64,000 nt of DNA from Methylobacterium sp. J-026 (GCF_022829585.1 NZ_JAKSYC010000117.1:62001-126000); one strand, 5' to 3'; positions 45,418 to 54,743 are shown, counted from the stretch's first letter. A program made the numbers and translations. Notes: generated from the sequence alone by a model not told the origin.

Positions 45418-46554
45418 TCAGCGCTTCAGGGCCCGCTTGGCGGCGGCGCGTGCGTCCTGCTCGAACCGGGCCAGGCGCAGGCGTCGCTCCAGGGAGAGCG
45501 CGTGGTTGCCCGGCGGGAGCGCGATGATCTCGGCCACCGGGGTCCGATCGCGATAGAGGCTCTCCAGCGCCGATCCGTCCAGGGTCGCCGAATCCAGGCG
45601 GTCGGCGAAGCCGGTCGCGTGGCAGGCGCGCACGATCTCGTCCTCCAGGAGCAGCCCCGGGGCGTGACTGCGCAGGGCCTCGTCGTAGGCGGTCTTCAGC
45701 AGGGTCGCGGTCCCCTTGCCGGTCAGGGCGAGGCTGACCGCCACGGGACGCCCGTCGAGGGTCAGCGCGTCGGCCCGGATGCCGACCGGGCCCGCCGCGT
45801 CCGCGAACAGGGCGTGGGCCAGCGCGGCGGTCTCGGGGCGGCAGGCCATGGCGGTGCCGGCCCGACCCTTCCAGCCATCGCGTTCGAGGTCGAGGAACGC
45901 CGCGCGGAGGCGGTCCAGGTCGGCGCCGGCCGTCGCGCTCTCATAAGCGACGGCGCCGGCCTCGGCGAGCCGCCGGGCGCGGCGGCGCAGATCCTTGAAC
46001 CGGGACCGGTTCGGATGGCCTGCCAGGAAGGCGTCGTGATCGGCCCGGCGATCCATGACCGGGCGCTCGAAGGCCGCCACCGTGCCGATCGCCCAACCGC
46101 GCCCGCGCATGGCCGCCAGCAGCTCCGGCACCGCGCCCTCCCCGGTCGGCAACAGCGGCCAGCGCCAGGCCCGTCCGCCGGAGGCCGCCGCGAGGCCGGT
46201 CACCAGGGCATCGACGTCGGCGGCCCGCCCGGGCCCGTCGGCCACCAGGGGTGCCGTGGCGGTGACGAAGGGCGAGAGGAACGGCCGCAGCACCCGGCCG
46301 CCGAGACCGGAGAGGTCGCGGGTCGGCACGCAGGGCAGGAGCGCGACGAGGCGGTTTGCCCGCCGAACGGTGACGTAGCGCAGAGCAGCCGGCAGCAGGC
46401 CGGCGGCCGCGTGGGCCGCCATGACGTGCCGCGAGAAATGCGGATGTGGGGCGGCGGCGGCCTCGAACAGCGCGTCCCAGGCCTCGGCCTCGGGCGCCGT
46501 CGAGCAGGTGATCGACAGGTCGGACGTCGCGGGAACGGCGCTGGTCCGGTTCAT
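45418..46554 (-). CDS. CelD/BcsL-type GNAT acyltransferase (Acetyltransf_6)
   Basis: The 378-residue protein looks like the CelD/BcsL GNAT-fold family, often found in exopolysaccharide clusters and related to FemAB. It has an N-terminal AWDALFEAAAAPHPHFSRHVM block, the VARY-like region FLAGHPNRSRFKDLRRRARRLAEAG (about 180-205), a LERDGWKGRAGTAMAC motif and a C-terminal acyl-CoA-like domain with VGIRADALTLDGRPVAVSLAL and LLKTAYDEALRSHAPGLLLEDEIVRAC. It may transfer an acyl or aminoacyl group to a sugar precursor in the cytoplasm. Start ATG 46554 overlaps the flippase stop by 4 bases. Last gene of the envelope run. Confidence 0.8.
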   Translation of the reverse strand: MNRTSAVPATSDLSITCSTAPEAEAWDALFEAAAAPHPHFSRHVMAAHAAAGLLPAALRYVTVRRANRLVALLPCVPTRDLSGLGGRVLRPFLSPFVTATAPLVADGPGRAADVDALVTGLAAASGGRAWRWPLLPTGEGAVPELLAAMRGRGWAIGTVAAFERPVMDRRADHDAFLAGHPNRSRFKDLRRRARRLAEAGAVAYESATAGADLDRLRAAFLDLERDGWKGRAGTAMACRPETAALAHALFADAAGPVGIRADALTLDGRPVAVSLALTGKGTATLLKTAYDEALRSHAPGLLLEDEIVRACHATGFADRLDSATLDGSALESLYRDRTPVAEIIALPPGNHALSLERRLRLARFEQDARAAAKRALKR

Positions 46555-47882
46555 CGGACGGCTCCCGCGACCCAGACCGGCGTCGGAAGGCCGTGGATCC
46601 GCCCGGCGGCGCGGGCCAGCAGGCCGGACCGCACGACGGAGGCGAGCGCCACCGCCACGGCGGCGCCGAGCGCCCCGAGGGGCGGCACCAGGATCAGGCA
46701 CAGGCCCGCGGCGGCGATGAGGGACGCCGCGGTGATCCCGGCACAGAGCCGCTCGCCGCCCAGCATGGTGAGCAGGTCCTCGCCGGGCCCGAACAGGCTC
46801 GCCGCGACGCTGCCGGCCACGAGGACGCACAGGATCGGGACGCTGCCCCCGAGCCCCGCGCCGAACAGCGCCAGCAGAAGCGGGCTGGCGGCCAGGATCG
46901 CGCCGCCGACCGCCACGGTCGCGGCCGCGGTCACCCGCGCTTGCCGCCGCACGAGTTCGGCGAGGAGGGGGCGGTTCGCCCCAGCCTGCGCCGCGCTGTA
47001 GCGCTGGAGCGTGGCGGCGCTGACCGCGAAATGCACGAACACCACGAATTGCTGGATCCGCGTCGCCGCGAAGTAGATCCCGACCTCGGCCGGGCTCACT
47101 AGGGCGCCCAGCACGATCACGTCGACGAAGGTGAAGCCGGCATTGGCCAGATCGATGGCGGCGATCGGCAGGCTCGTGCCGAGCCAGGAGCGCCAGCGAT
47201 AGCGGTGCGGTCCGGACGACAAGTCCCGGCGCAGCCGCGCCGCGAGCAGGCCGGCCTGAAGGGCGGTCGCGGCAGCGGCGGCGGCGAGCATGCAGGCCAT
47301 CGCCACCTCGGCGCGCGGCGGCGCTCCGAGGAGGATCGCCGCGATCATGCCGGCCATCATCAGGGTTTGGCGTAGGAGATAGGGGGGCGCGATGGCGAGG
47401 CCGATCCAGTTCTGGCTGCGCGCCACGCCCTCCAGATAATCCTGGAGCGCGAAGAGCGGCATCACGCAGACGGCGACCGCGATCGGGGCGCGATAGGCCG
47501 GCGCGAACAGGCCCGGTTCGAGCAGGAGGAGTGCCGCACCCAGCCCGGCGACGGCCAGCGCCGCCCCGCCGGTCACCAGCGCGCCGGCGCGGATGTAGCC
47601 GCGGGCGAGGTCGAGATCCCCCTGCGCCTGGTCGGCCGGCACGAATCGGCAGGCGCCCTGCGACAGGCCGAGGGTCAGGGTGTGGCCGAGCATCGCGGTC
47701 CAGACCCACACGGAGGCGAAGATGCCGTAGGCTTCCCAGCCCATCAGCCGCGCCGCCAGGACCTGGGAGACGTAGGCGAAGCCGGCCGAACCGACCCGGA
47801 TCGCGAAAACCGTGAGCGCCATCCGCTGCGGGCCGCCGCGCAGGGCCCGCAGGCGCCGGACCGCGCGGGCGGGGAGAGCCAT
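46551..47882 (-). CDS. Polysaccharide flippase (MATE/Wzx-type)
   Basis: The 443-residue protein is almost wholly hydrophobic with 12-14 helices. The opening ALTVFAIRVGSAGFAYVSQVLAARLMGWEAYGIF is typical of Wzx-like oligosaccharide flippases (MVF superfamily), which move undecaprenyl-linked glycan units across the inner membrane. A GTG at 47891 would add three residues; ATG 47882 is used. Its stop overlaps the CelD-type gene. The SGNH gene ends 63 bp downstream of... its start on the 5' side (47946), so the run OpgC, SGNH, flippase, CelD is one transcriptional unit. No Wzy or glycosyltransferase is next to it. Confidence 0.85.
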   Translation of the reverse strand: MALPARAVRRLRALRGGPQRMALTVFAIRVGSAGFAYVSQVLAARLMGWEAYGIFASVWVWTAMLGHTLTLGLSQGACRFVPADQAQGDLDLARGYIRAGALVTGGAALAVAGLGAALLLLEPGLFAPAYRAPIAVAVCVMPLFALQDYLEGVARSQNWIGLAIAPPYLLRQTLMMAGMIAAILLGAPPRAEVAMACMLAAAAAATALQAGLLAARLRRDLSSGPHRYRWRSWLGTSLPIAAIDLANAGFTFVDVIVLGALVSPAEVGIYFAATRIQQFVVFVHFAVSAATLQRYSAAQAGANRPLLAELVRRQARVTAAATVAVGGAILAASPLLLALFGAGLGGSVPILCVLVAGSVAASLFGPGEDLLTMLGGERLCAGITAASLIAAAGLCLILVPPLGALGAAVAVALASVVRSGLLARAAGRIHGLPTPVWVAGAVR

Positions 47883-47945
47883 GGCTGACACTACGCGCTC
47901 CGCGCCGGGCCTCGGACGGCGGGAGGCCGACCTCTGGTTGTCGGT

Positions 47946-48794
47946 CTAGCCCGGCGCGCCTTGCGGCCCGGTTAAGGGCGGTGCGGCCGGATCGGGCTTG
48001 GGCTCCGGGGGCGCCTCGGTCCGCGCCAGCGAGGTGACGATGGTCAGGGCCACGTGCTCGGCCATGCAGCGCAGGCCGAGATCGTTGAGCCGGAACTGGC
48101 GACCGAGCATGTGGCCCTCGCCCCGGTCGCTGCGGCTCGACAGGTAGTGCAGCGCCTCGTAGCGCCGCACCAGGGGCACCTGCTGCTGGGTCGCCACAGT
48201 CCGCACCGCCTCGACGATCCGGTTGTAATCCACGTCCGCGGCCATGCTGGCGGTGTAGATCGGGTCGACCAGGACCACGTCGATCCCGTGGGACCGGATC
48301 CAGGCGACGGCTTCGGTGAGCGCCCCCTCGAAGGCCTCGGCATCGACGCGGGCGATGGCGTCGTGGGTGCCCACCTGCCAGATCACGAGATCGGGCTCGG
48401 CCTCGACCACCATGGTGCGCAGGCGCTCGGCGGCCCCGGAGGCGACCTCGCCCGGGAGGCCGCGATGATCGATCACCACGTCGACCTTCGGCAGCGCCCG
48501 TTCCAGGGCAGCCTCCAGCTTGGCCGGATAGGAGGCCGACGCTCCCGGTGCCGCGGAGCCGCCGATCGCCAGCAGCTTCAGGGGCCGGTTCTCGGCCAGG
48601 GCCGCCTTGACGGCCCCCAGTTGCGCCGCCGCGTAGAGCTGCGCGCCCGGCACCCGGCATTCCTGGGACAGTCCGGGCTCGCCCGCCCCGGGATCGGCGA
48701 CCTGCTCCGCCTGCACCGGGCCGGCGAGGAGCAGGCTTAGGATCAGGGACAGCCTCGGACGGGCGGCGCGCCCGGCGCGCGCGGCCGGGCTCAC
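47946..48794 (-). CDS. SGNH-like periplasmic protein with altered C-terminal motif
   Basis: The GTG at 48794 overlaps the OpgC stop (GTGA) and gives 282 residues with a signal peptide (LSLILSLLLAGPVQA). The mature part is SGNH-like: LLAIGGSAAPGAS (Ser80 nucleophile), RGLPGEVASGA (block II), WQVGTHDAI (block III, usually GxND) and FRLNDLGLRCMAEHV as block V. In relatives the last block usually reads F-H-x-N-D, so an Arg seems to replace the catalytic His. It may be a sugar O-acyl esterase/transferase, or an inactive partner. ATG 48830 is an alternative start that overlaps OpgC by 40 bases. Confidence 0.75.
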   Translation of the reverse strand: MSPAARAGRAARPRLSLILSLLLAGPVQAEQVADPGAGEPGLSQECRVPGAQLYAAAQLGAVKAALAENRPLKLLAIGGSAAPGASASYPAKLEAALERALPKVDVVIDHRGLPGEVASGAAERLRTMVVEAEPDLVIWQVGTHDAIARVDAEAFEGALTEAVAWIRSHGIDVVLVDPIYTASMAADVDYNRIVEAVRTVATQQQVPLVRRYEALHYLSSRSDRGEGHMLGRQFRLNDLGLRCMAEHVALTIVTSLARTEAPPEPKPDPAAPPLTGPQGAPG

Positions 48795-49888
48795 GGGCGC
48801 GGCCTCGGAGACCTGTTGCGGGTACGCCATTCGACGAACCATGCCGTGAAACCCAGCCCGATCACGCCCGTGCCGGCGACCAGCATGTCGATCAGCAGGC
48901 CGCCGCCGGTCTGAAAACGCACGAGCTGTCCGATCAGACTCAGGATCGAGCCCATTGAGAAGACAGCCAGGGAGTTTCGTCCCAGCTGCGTGAGATAGCC
49001 CACGATGTGGCCAAGGCGGGGGGCGAGCAATGCGTACAGGGGGGCAAACGCCAACAATACCCCCAGGAAATGCACCAGCCGCGCCGGGGTCAGGTAGGTT
49101 TTCTCGAAGGTGAACAGCAGGCGCGGCGACGGCACCAGCATCGGATCCGGCCGAATCTCCGCCACGGAAAGCACAATCCCCGCGACGACGATGGCGATGC
49201 CGGCCGGGAACAAGCGGCGCGACCAGCGGCGCAGCACGTCGGAGCGGAGGTTCCAGCGCTGCAGCACGAAGCCCAGCACCAGAAGCACCTGCCAGCAGAG
49301 GGGATCGAAGAACCAGTCCCCCTCCCCGGGCCAGGAGGGCAGGTTCCACTCGAAGACGAGGCTGGCGGCGTAGAGTCCCCCGGACAGGACCAGGGCCGCG
49401 ACGAGGCTGACGCGGCCGACCAGCACGAAGACCGGCGCGACGCCGATCAGCAGCACGTAGAGCGGCAGGATGTTGAAAAAACCGAGCTGGTAGGTCAGCA
49501 GCGCCATGCCGCAGACCGACTGGATCGGATCCGCGAAGAAGCCGCCGGCATTGTGCCATTCGAGGATCAGCGGATTGTCGAGCAGGAGGGCTGCCCCCGC
49601 GATGATGGCCAGCGCCAGGAGCATGACGGTGAGCTGCGCCCGGTAGACCTCGACGGTCCGGGCCAGCAGCCGCACCACGCTCTTGCCGGGGGGCTCCGGA
49701 ACCCCGTCGCGGCCCCGGGTGGCGATGCCGATCGACCAGCCCGCCAGGAACACGAACAGCTCGGCGGCGTCCGAGATGCCGTATTGTGAGAAGGTGTAGC
49801 GCTCGAAGGTGTTGCCCGGGATGTGGTTGATGAAGATCGTCACCAGGGCGAAACCGCGCCAGAAGTCGATCGCGTTGGGGTCCCGCAT
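48791..49888 (-). CDS. OpgC family membrane acyltransferase
   Basis: The 365-residue protein has about ten membrane helices. It begins RDPNAIDFWRGFALVTIFINHIPGN and LFVFLAGWSIGIA, the OpgC pattern (the Asp-x-x-Arg-Gly and His are typical of acyltransferase-3-like enzymes). OpgC succinylates osmoregulated periplasmic glucans in E. coli and Rhodobacter-type bacteria. Here no opgG or opgH is nearby; instead an SGNH protein, flippase and CelD-type gene follow, so the acceptor may be another surface glycan. It is the first gene of the minus-strand unit, ATG 49888. Confidence 0.87.
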   Translation of the reverse strand: MRDPNAIDFWRGFALVTIFINHIPGNTFERYTFSQYGISDAAELFVFLAGWSIGIATRGRDGVPEPPGKSVVRLLARTVEVYRAQLTVMLLALAIIAGAALLLDNPLILEWHNAGGFFADPIQSVCGMALLTYQLGFFNILPLYVLLIGVAPVFVLVGRVSLVAALVLSGGLYAASLVFEWNLPSWPGEGDWFFDPLCWQVLLVLGFVLQRWNLRSDVLRRWSRRLFPAGIAIVVAGIVLSVAEIRPDPMLVPSPRLLFTFEKTYLTPARLVHFLGVLLAFAPLYALLAPRLGHIVGYLTQLGRNSLAVFSMGSILSLIGQLVRFQTGGGLLIDMLVAGTGVIGLGFTAWFVEWRTRNRSPRPRP

Positions 49889-50178
49889 CGGGGCGGCGGC
49901 TCCGGGGTTCGACGCGTCCGCGCGGCGGCGGCGGGTTCGCGGCCCCTGATACGGCGCCGCGTCGGGTCTGCAAAGGCGAACAAAGCGGGAGACCGCGCGG
50001 CGGGTCCAAGCGGGGCGGTCACACCCGCGTGACGCGCCGCCATCGGGGACAAAGGGTCCGCCGGGTCACGGTGCGGGGGTCGCTCTCACGACAGGCCCGC
50101 TCGCCGGGCGCCGGGTCAGACGTCCCTTCCCCATGTCACAACGCGCGCCCGCGGGTTGTGCCGACCGGACGGGCGGGA

Positions 50179-51069
50179 TCAGCGCAGGGCGCGCTCGTCG
50201 TCGCTCTCCCGGGCGAGGCGCAGCAGGTTCTGGCCGTAATTGGTCTTGGCGAACATCTCGCCGCGGGCCACCAGCTGCTCGCGGGTGATGAAGTTCTGGA
50301 GATAGGCGATCTCCTCCAGGCAGGCGACCTGGAGCCCCTGGCGGTGCTGGAGGGTGCGGACGAACTCGCTCGCCTCCAGGAGGCTGTCGTGGGTCCCCGT
50401 GTCGAGCCAGGCATAGCCGCGGGACATGCGCTCCACGTGCAGCTGCCCGCGCTCGAGATAGACCTCGTTGACGCTGGTGATCTCCAGCTCGCCGCGGGGC
50501 GAGGGCTTCACGTCGGCGGCAATGTCGAGGACCTGGTTGTCGTAGAAATACAGGCCGGTCACCGCCCAGGTCGAATCCGGGTTCTGCGGCTTCTCGACGA
50601 TCCGGGTCGGGCGCCCGGTCTTGTCGAGGCTGACCACGCCGTAGGCCTGGGGATTGTCCACGTGGTAGGCGAAGACCGTGGCCCCCTGCTTGCGCGCCGC
50701 GGCCCGCGCCAGCAACGCGCCCATGCCGGCGCCGAAGAACAGGTTGTCGCCGAGGATCAGCGCCACGTCGTCGGTGCCGACGAACTCGCGGCCGATCACG
50801 AAGGCCTGGGCGAGGCCCTCCGGCCGGGGCTGCAGGGCATAGGAGAATCGCAGGCCGAACTGCTCGCCGGTGCCGAACAGGCGCTTGTAATTGTCGAGGT
50901 GTTCCGGCGACGAGATGATCAGGATCTCGCGGATGCCGGCGAGCATCAGCACCGAGACCGGATAGTAGATCATCGGTTTGTCGTAGACCGGCAGGAGCTG
51001 CTTGTTGATCGACAGCGTGGCCGGGTGCAGCCGCGTGCCGGAGCCGCCGGCCAGAACGATGCCCTTCAT
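50179..51069 (-). CDS. rfbA: Glucose-1-phosphate thymidylyltransferase
   Basis: RfbA makes dTDP-glucose from dTTP and glucose-1-phosphate, the first step to dTDP-L-rhamnose. The 296-residue protein has the nucleotide loop GIVLAGGSGTRLHPATLSINKQLLPVYDKPMI, ILGDNLFFG, VSLDKTGRPTRIVEKP and YAWLDTGTHDSLLEAS. The ATG at 51069 overlaps the rfbD stop by four bases. It is the last gene of the four-gene operon. Confidence 0.96.
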   Translation of the reverse strand: MKGIVLAGGSGTRLHPATLSINKQLLPVYDKPMIYYPVSVLMLAGIREILIISSPEHLDNYKRLFGTGEQFGLRFSYALQPRPEGLAQAFVIGREFVGTDDVALILGDNLFFGAGMGALLARAAARKQGATVFAYHVDNPQAYGVVSLDKTGRPTRIVEKPQNPDSTWAVTGLYFYDNQVLDIAADVKPSPRGELEITSVNEVYLERGQLHVERMSRGYAWLDTGTHDSLLEASEFVRTLQHRQGLQVACLEEIAYLQNFITREQLVARGEMFAKTNYGQNLLRLARESDDERALR

Positions 51070-51971
51070 GGCTTGGATACTCCCTCGCGAACCGGCCCGA
51101 CGAGCCGGTCCAGGATGTCGTCGAGCGCCGCCTGCCAGGGCCGCGGGGCGATGCCGTAGGCGGCCGTGAGGCTGTCGACGGACAGGCGCGAATTGGCCGG
51201 CCGCCGGGCCGGGGTCGGATAGGCAGCGGTCGGGATGCCCTCGACCGGGATGGAGCGGCCGCCGCGCCGGGCCCCGCCGGCGACGATCGCCTCGGCGAAG
51301 CCGCGCCACGTCGTGTCGCCCGCGTTGACGCAGTGGAACGTGCCGGTGGGCGCCTGCGCGTCGGTCGCCATGCGCTGCGCGATCGTGGCCAGGGCGGCGG
51401 CGAGGTCGGCCGCGGAGGTCGGGCAGCCGTGCTGGTCGTCGACCACCGTCAGGGCGTCGCGCTCGCCAGCGAGCCGCAGCATCGTCTTGACGAAGTTACC
51501 CCGGTGCGGGCTCACCACCCAGGCGGTCCGGACGATGGCGTGGCGCGGGTTGGCGGTGCGCACCGCGAGCTCGCCCGCGGCCTTGCTGGCCCCGTAGACG
51601 CTCTGCGGGTCGATGGGTGCGTCGGGGGCGTAGGCCCCGTCTGGCTTCGTGCCGGCGAAGACGTAGTCGGTCGAGACATGGACGAGGGGGATCTTGCGCT
51701 CGGCCGTCGCCGCCGCCAGGATCGCCGGGGCCAGCGCGTTGAGGCGCCACGCCGCCACAACCTCGGACTCGGCCTTGTCGACCGCGGTGTAGGCGGCGGT
51801 GTTGATCACCACCCGGTACGCGCAGCTGTCGAGCGCCGCCGCCACGGCCGCCGGGTCGGTGATGTCGAGCGCGGTGCGGCTCGGCGCGTGCACCGACACG
51901 CCGTCCGGCCAGGCCAGGGCCTGCAGCTCGGTGCCGACCTGGCCGCCGCCGCCGAGAACGAGGACGTCCAT
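51066..51971 (-). CDS. rfbD: dTDP-4-dehydrorhamnose reductase
   Basis: RfbD makes the final NADPH-dependent reduction to dTDP-L-rhamnose. The 301-residue SDR protein has the nucleotide motif GGGGQVGTEL, INTAAYTAVDKAE, VHVSTDYVFAG and the catalytic YGASK (Tyr/Lys), then RTAWVVSPHRGNFVKTML. It overlaps rfbB by one base upstream and rfbA by four downstream. The N-terminal MDVLVLG at 51971 fits the family. Confidence 0.96.
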   Translation of the reverse strand: MDVLVLGGGGQVGTELQALAWPDGVSVHAPSRTALDITDPAAVAAALDSCAYRVVINTAAYTAVDKAESEVVAAWRLNALAPAILAAATAERKIPLVHVSTDYVFAGTKPDGAYAPDAPIDPQSVYGASKAAGELAVRTANPRHAIVRTAWVVSPHRGNFVKTMLRLAGERDALTVVDDQHGCPTSAADLAAALATIAQRMATDAQAPTGTFHCVNAGDTTWRGFAEAIVAGGARRGGRSIPVEGIPTAAYPTPARRPANSRLSVDSLTAAYGIAPRPWQAALDDILDRLVGPVREGVSKP

Positions 51972-53020
51972 CAGGTGTTCAACCCCAGGCGCTCGCCCTT
52001 GTAGCGGCCCTCGCGGATCGGGCGCCACCAGCTCTCGTTGTCGAGGTACCAGGCGACGGTCGCCTCGAGCGCCTGCTCGAAGGTCTTCTGCGGGCGCCAG
52101 CCGAGCTCGGTCTCGGCCTTGGTGCAGTCGATGGCATAGCGCCGGTCATGGCCCGGGCGGTCGGCGACGAAGCTGATCAGCTTCTCGTGCGGGGCGTTCT
52201 CCGGGCGCAGACGGTCGAAGGCCGCGCAGAGCGCCTTCACCACCGCCAGGTTGTTGCGCACCGCCCGGCCGCCGAGCAGGTAGGTCTGTCCGACCCGGCC
52301 GCGCTCCAGCACGGCGACGAGGCCCCTGGCGTGGTCCTGGACGTGGATCCAGTCGCGCTCGTTCTGACCGTCGCCGTAGACCGGCAGTGTCTTGCCCTCC
52401 AGGGCATTGAGGATCATCAGCGGGATCAGCTTCTCGGGGAAGTGACGCGGCCCGTAATTGTTGGAGCAGTTGGTCACCAGCACCGGCAGGCCGTAGGTCT
52501 CGTGCCAGGCCCGCGCCAGGTGATCGGAGGCCGCCTTCGAGGCTGAGTAGGGCGAGCGCGGGTCGTAGCGGCTCTCCTCGGTGAAGAAGGCGTCCGGCGG
52601 CAGCGAGCCGTAGACCTCGTCGGTGGAGACGTGGAGGAACCGGAAGCTCTTTTTGTCCGCCTCCGGCAGGGATTCATAATACCTGCGGGCCCCGTCCAGC
52701 ATCGTCTGGGTGCCGATCACGTTGGTGCGCACGAAGGCGCCCGGATCGGTGATCGAGCGGTCGACGTGGCTCTCGGCGGCGAGGTGCATCACGGCCTGGG
52801 GGCGGAACTCGGCCAACGCCGTCTGCACGGCGGCGCGGTCGCAGATATCGGCCTCGACCCGGCGGTGGCGCGGGTTGTCGGCGAGCGGCGCCAGGGAGAT
52901 TGGATTGGCCGCATAGGTCATCGCGTCGAAGGTGCAGACCTCGTGGCCGAGATCCTCGACGAGGTGCAGCACCAGCGCCGAGCCGATGAAGCCGCAGCCT
53001 CCGGTCACCAGGATGCGCAT
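51971..53020 (-). CDS. rfbB: dTDP-glucose 4,6-dehydratase
   Basis: RfbB converts dTDP-glucose to the 4-keto-6-deoxy sugar. The 349-residue extended SDR has [37 protein letters not shown], the catalytic [15 protein letters not shown] and [14 protein letters not shown], with the [11 protein letters not shown] and [12 protein letters not shown] blocks. Complete. It is the second gene of the operon, 86 bp after rfbC. Confidence 0.97.
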   Translation of the reverse strand: MRILVTGGCGFIGSALVLHLVEDLGHEVCTFDAMTYAANPISLAPLADNPRHRRVEADICDRAAVQTALAEFRPQAVMHLAAESHVDRSITDPGAFVRTNVIGTQTMLDGARRYYESLPEADKKSFRFLHVSTDEVYGSLPPDAFFTEESRYDPRSPYSASKAASDHLARAWHETYGLPVLVTNCSNNYGPRHFPEKLIPLMILNALEGKTLPVYGDGQNERDWIHVQDHARGLVAVLERGRVGQTYLLGGRAVRNNLAVVKALCAAFDRLRPENAPHEKLISFVADRPGHDRRYAIDCTKAETELGWRPQKTFEQALEATVAWYLDNESWWRPIREGRYKGERLGLNT

Positions 53021-53106
53021 GGCGAATTACCTCCTCGGACGGGTCGGAAACGGGATGGCGGGGCAGCCGAAGGCTGCACGCCGTGACAAAATTACGGCTT
53101 GGCCGG

Positions 53107-53658
53107 TCAAAAGGCGCGCCCGAGCTCGGCGAGCCGGGGGGCGCGGCGGTCCTTGTCGGACAGGATCGCACCATCGCCCGAGACCGGCCACGGGATCCCG
53201 ATCTCGGGATCGTCCCAGGCGAGCGACCGGTCGTGCTCGGGGCTGTAATAGTCGTCGACCTTGTAGGCGACCATCACGTCGGGCGTGAGGGTGCAGAAGC
53301 CGTGGGCGAAGCCGTGCGGGATGAAGAGCTGCGTGCCCGTCTCGGCGTCGAGGGTCACGGCTACGAACCTGCCGAAGGTCGGCGAGGCGCTGCGGATATC
53401 GACCGCCACGTCCAGGATCGCGCCCTGCAGCACGCGGATGAGCTTGGCCTGGGCGCGCGGGGCGATCTGGAAGTGAAGGCCGCGGATCGTGCCCTGCGGG
53501 GCCGAGAAGGATTGGTTGTCCTGAACGAAGGTGTTGGCGATGCCGGCGCGCCCCAGCGCGTCCACCCGGAACGTCTCGGAGAACCAGCCGCGCGCATCGC
53601 CCAGGCGCTTGGGCACGATGCGCTTCACGTCCGGGATCCCGGTCTCGATGACGTCCAT
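53107..53658 (-). CDS. rfbC: dTDP-4-dehydrorhamnose 3,5-epimerase
   Basis: RfbC epimerises C3 and C5 of the keto sugar. The 183-residue cupin has DARGWFSETFR, FVQDNQSFS, TIRGLHFQ (catalytic His), AILDVAVDIR and FIPHGFAHGFCTL. The full family length is present. It is the first gene of the rhamnose operon with ATG 53658, so the promoter should lie in 53659-53807. Confidence 0.95.
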   Translation of the reverse strand: MDVIETGIPDVKRIVPKRLGDARGWFSETFRVDALGRAGIANTFVQDNQSFSAPQGTIRGLHFQIAPRAQAKLIRVLQGAILDVAVDIRSASPTFGRFVAVTLDAETGTQLFIPHGFAHGFCTLTPDVMVAYKVDDYYSPEHDRSLAWDDPEIGIPWPVSGDGAILSDKDRRAPRLAELGRAF

Positions 53659-53807
53659 ACCAGCGCCCTTCCCGCGGGTCCCGTGGCGCGGCGGGCGTCT
53701 TCGCGCTGCTCGTTCCCAGCCGGGCGCCCGCGTCGCCGAACTCTACCGCGACGATCGACCCGCGACTTCCGGTCATTCGCGGGCCATGTCAAGGCGTAGC
53801 GCCTACG

Positions 53808-54743
53808 ATGCCGAACGCGGGGAAACCGATGAGGGGCCGATCGGGGCAATCCCTGCCGACCCTGTTGCGGTCGCAGCTTGCCGACCCGGATTGCACTTGG
53901 AGTCTCGGCAGCTACGGCGCCATCGCGGTCTTCCGCCGGGATCCCGGCGAGCCGGCATGGCCCCTCGATGACGGCCGCCTCGGGTGCGCAACGGACCGCG
54001 GCGCGGTCGCGCTCGCTCCGCCGCCGGATCTCAGGCCCGTCGCCTACGAGACCGGCTTCGCGGGCGGATGGAGCCAGGCGGTCGCGCTCTGCCTGCCGGC
54101 GGCGGCCTGCGCGATGGGGCAGCGCGCGGTGCTGACCGAGCTGGGGCCCGACGCCGCCGCAGTCCGTCCGCAGGATCGCGACGGGATCCTGTTCGATCTC
54201 GGCCTCGGACTCGCGGCGGCCGATGCCTGTGTGCGCGTGACCGATCCGGCTCTGATCGACCGGCTCCGCGCCGGGGCCGGTCGGCCGATCTTCCGGCCGG
54301 ACAATCCGGTCTTCGCGGCCCTCGCGGCATCGAGCCCGCACCGGGTCTTCCTCGCCCGCGCCGGGCGGATCGAGGTCTATACGGCGATCCCGCCGCCCGG
54401 CGGGATCGGCGATCCCGGGCCGCACAGTCATATCCTGCCGAAGCTGCTTCGACTGCGGCGCACGCACGCCGCCACTGCGCCGATCCCGAAAGGCTGGGTG
54501 CCCATCGGGGCGCTGCAACCGGCCCATCCCGCCAAGGACGGGACCGGCCGGTCGATCCCGTTCGACGCGGCGCGTCACCGGGCGTTCGGGGGCCTCCTTG
54601 CGGACTGGGGCGATCCCGGGCTCACCGCCCTCCGGACCGCTGTCCTGTCCGGCGAGACCCCCGACCCGGCTGCGGCAAACGGACGGTTCGCGCGCTCGGC
54701 GATCCGGGCCGCCTCGGCCCAGCGCGCGGCCATGGGCAATTGA
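53808..54743 (+). CDS. Conserved-type hypothetical protein (311 aa)
   Basis: I do not recognise the family. The product is soluble with no signal peptide. Clear blocks are LPTLLRSQLADPDCTWSLGSYGAIAVFRRD, ETGFAGGWSQAVALCLP, DAAAVRPQDRDGILFDLGLGLAAADACVRV, FRPDNPVF and GGIGDPGPHSHILPKLLRLRRTHAATAPIP. The conserved-looking His and Pro residues (PHSHILP) could be a binding site. It lies divergent from rfbC and convergent with queE, with no obvious partner. Confidence 0.6.
   Translation: MPNAGKPMRGRSGQSLPTLLRSQLADPDCTWSLGSYGAIAVFRRDPGEPAWPLDDGRLGCATDRGAVALAPPPDLRPVAYETGFAGGWSQAVALCLPAAACAMGQRAVLTELGPDAAAVRPQDRDGILFDLGLGLAAADACVRVTDPALIDRLRAGAGRPIFRPDNPVFAALAASSPHRVFLARAGRIEVYTAIPPPGGIGDPGPHSHILPKLLRLRRTHAATAPIPKGWVPIGALQPAHPAKDGTGRSIPFDAARHRAFGGLLADWGDPGLTALRTAVLSGETPDPAAANGRFARSAIRAASAQRAAMGN

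Noticed and set aside
45418..48660. One 1,080-codon minus-strand protein fusing a repetitive N-terminus to the CelD-type acyltransferase
   Set aside because: The first 700 codons are out of frame with the flippase, whose own frame gives a proper membrane protein; the real acyltransferase starts at 46554.
48791..48830. 40-base overlap of OpgC and SGNH genes using ATG 48830
   Set aside because: GTG at 48794 gives a 4-base overlap and puts the signal peptide at the proper place, matching the overlap style of neighbouring genes.
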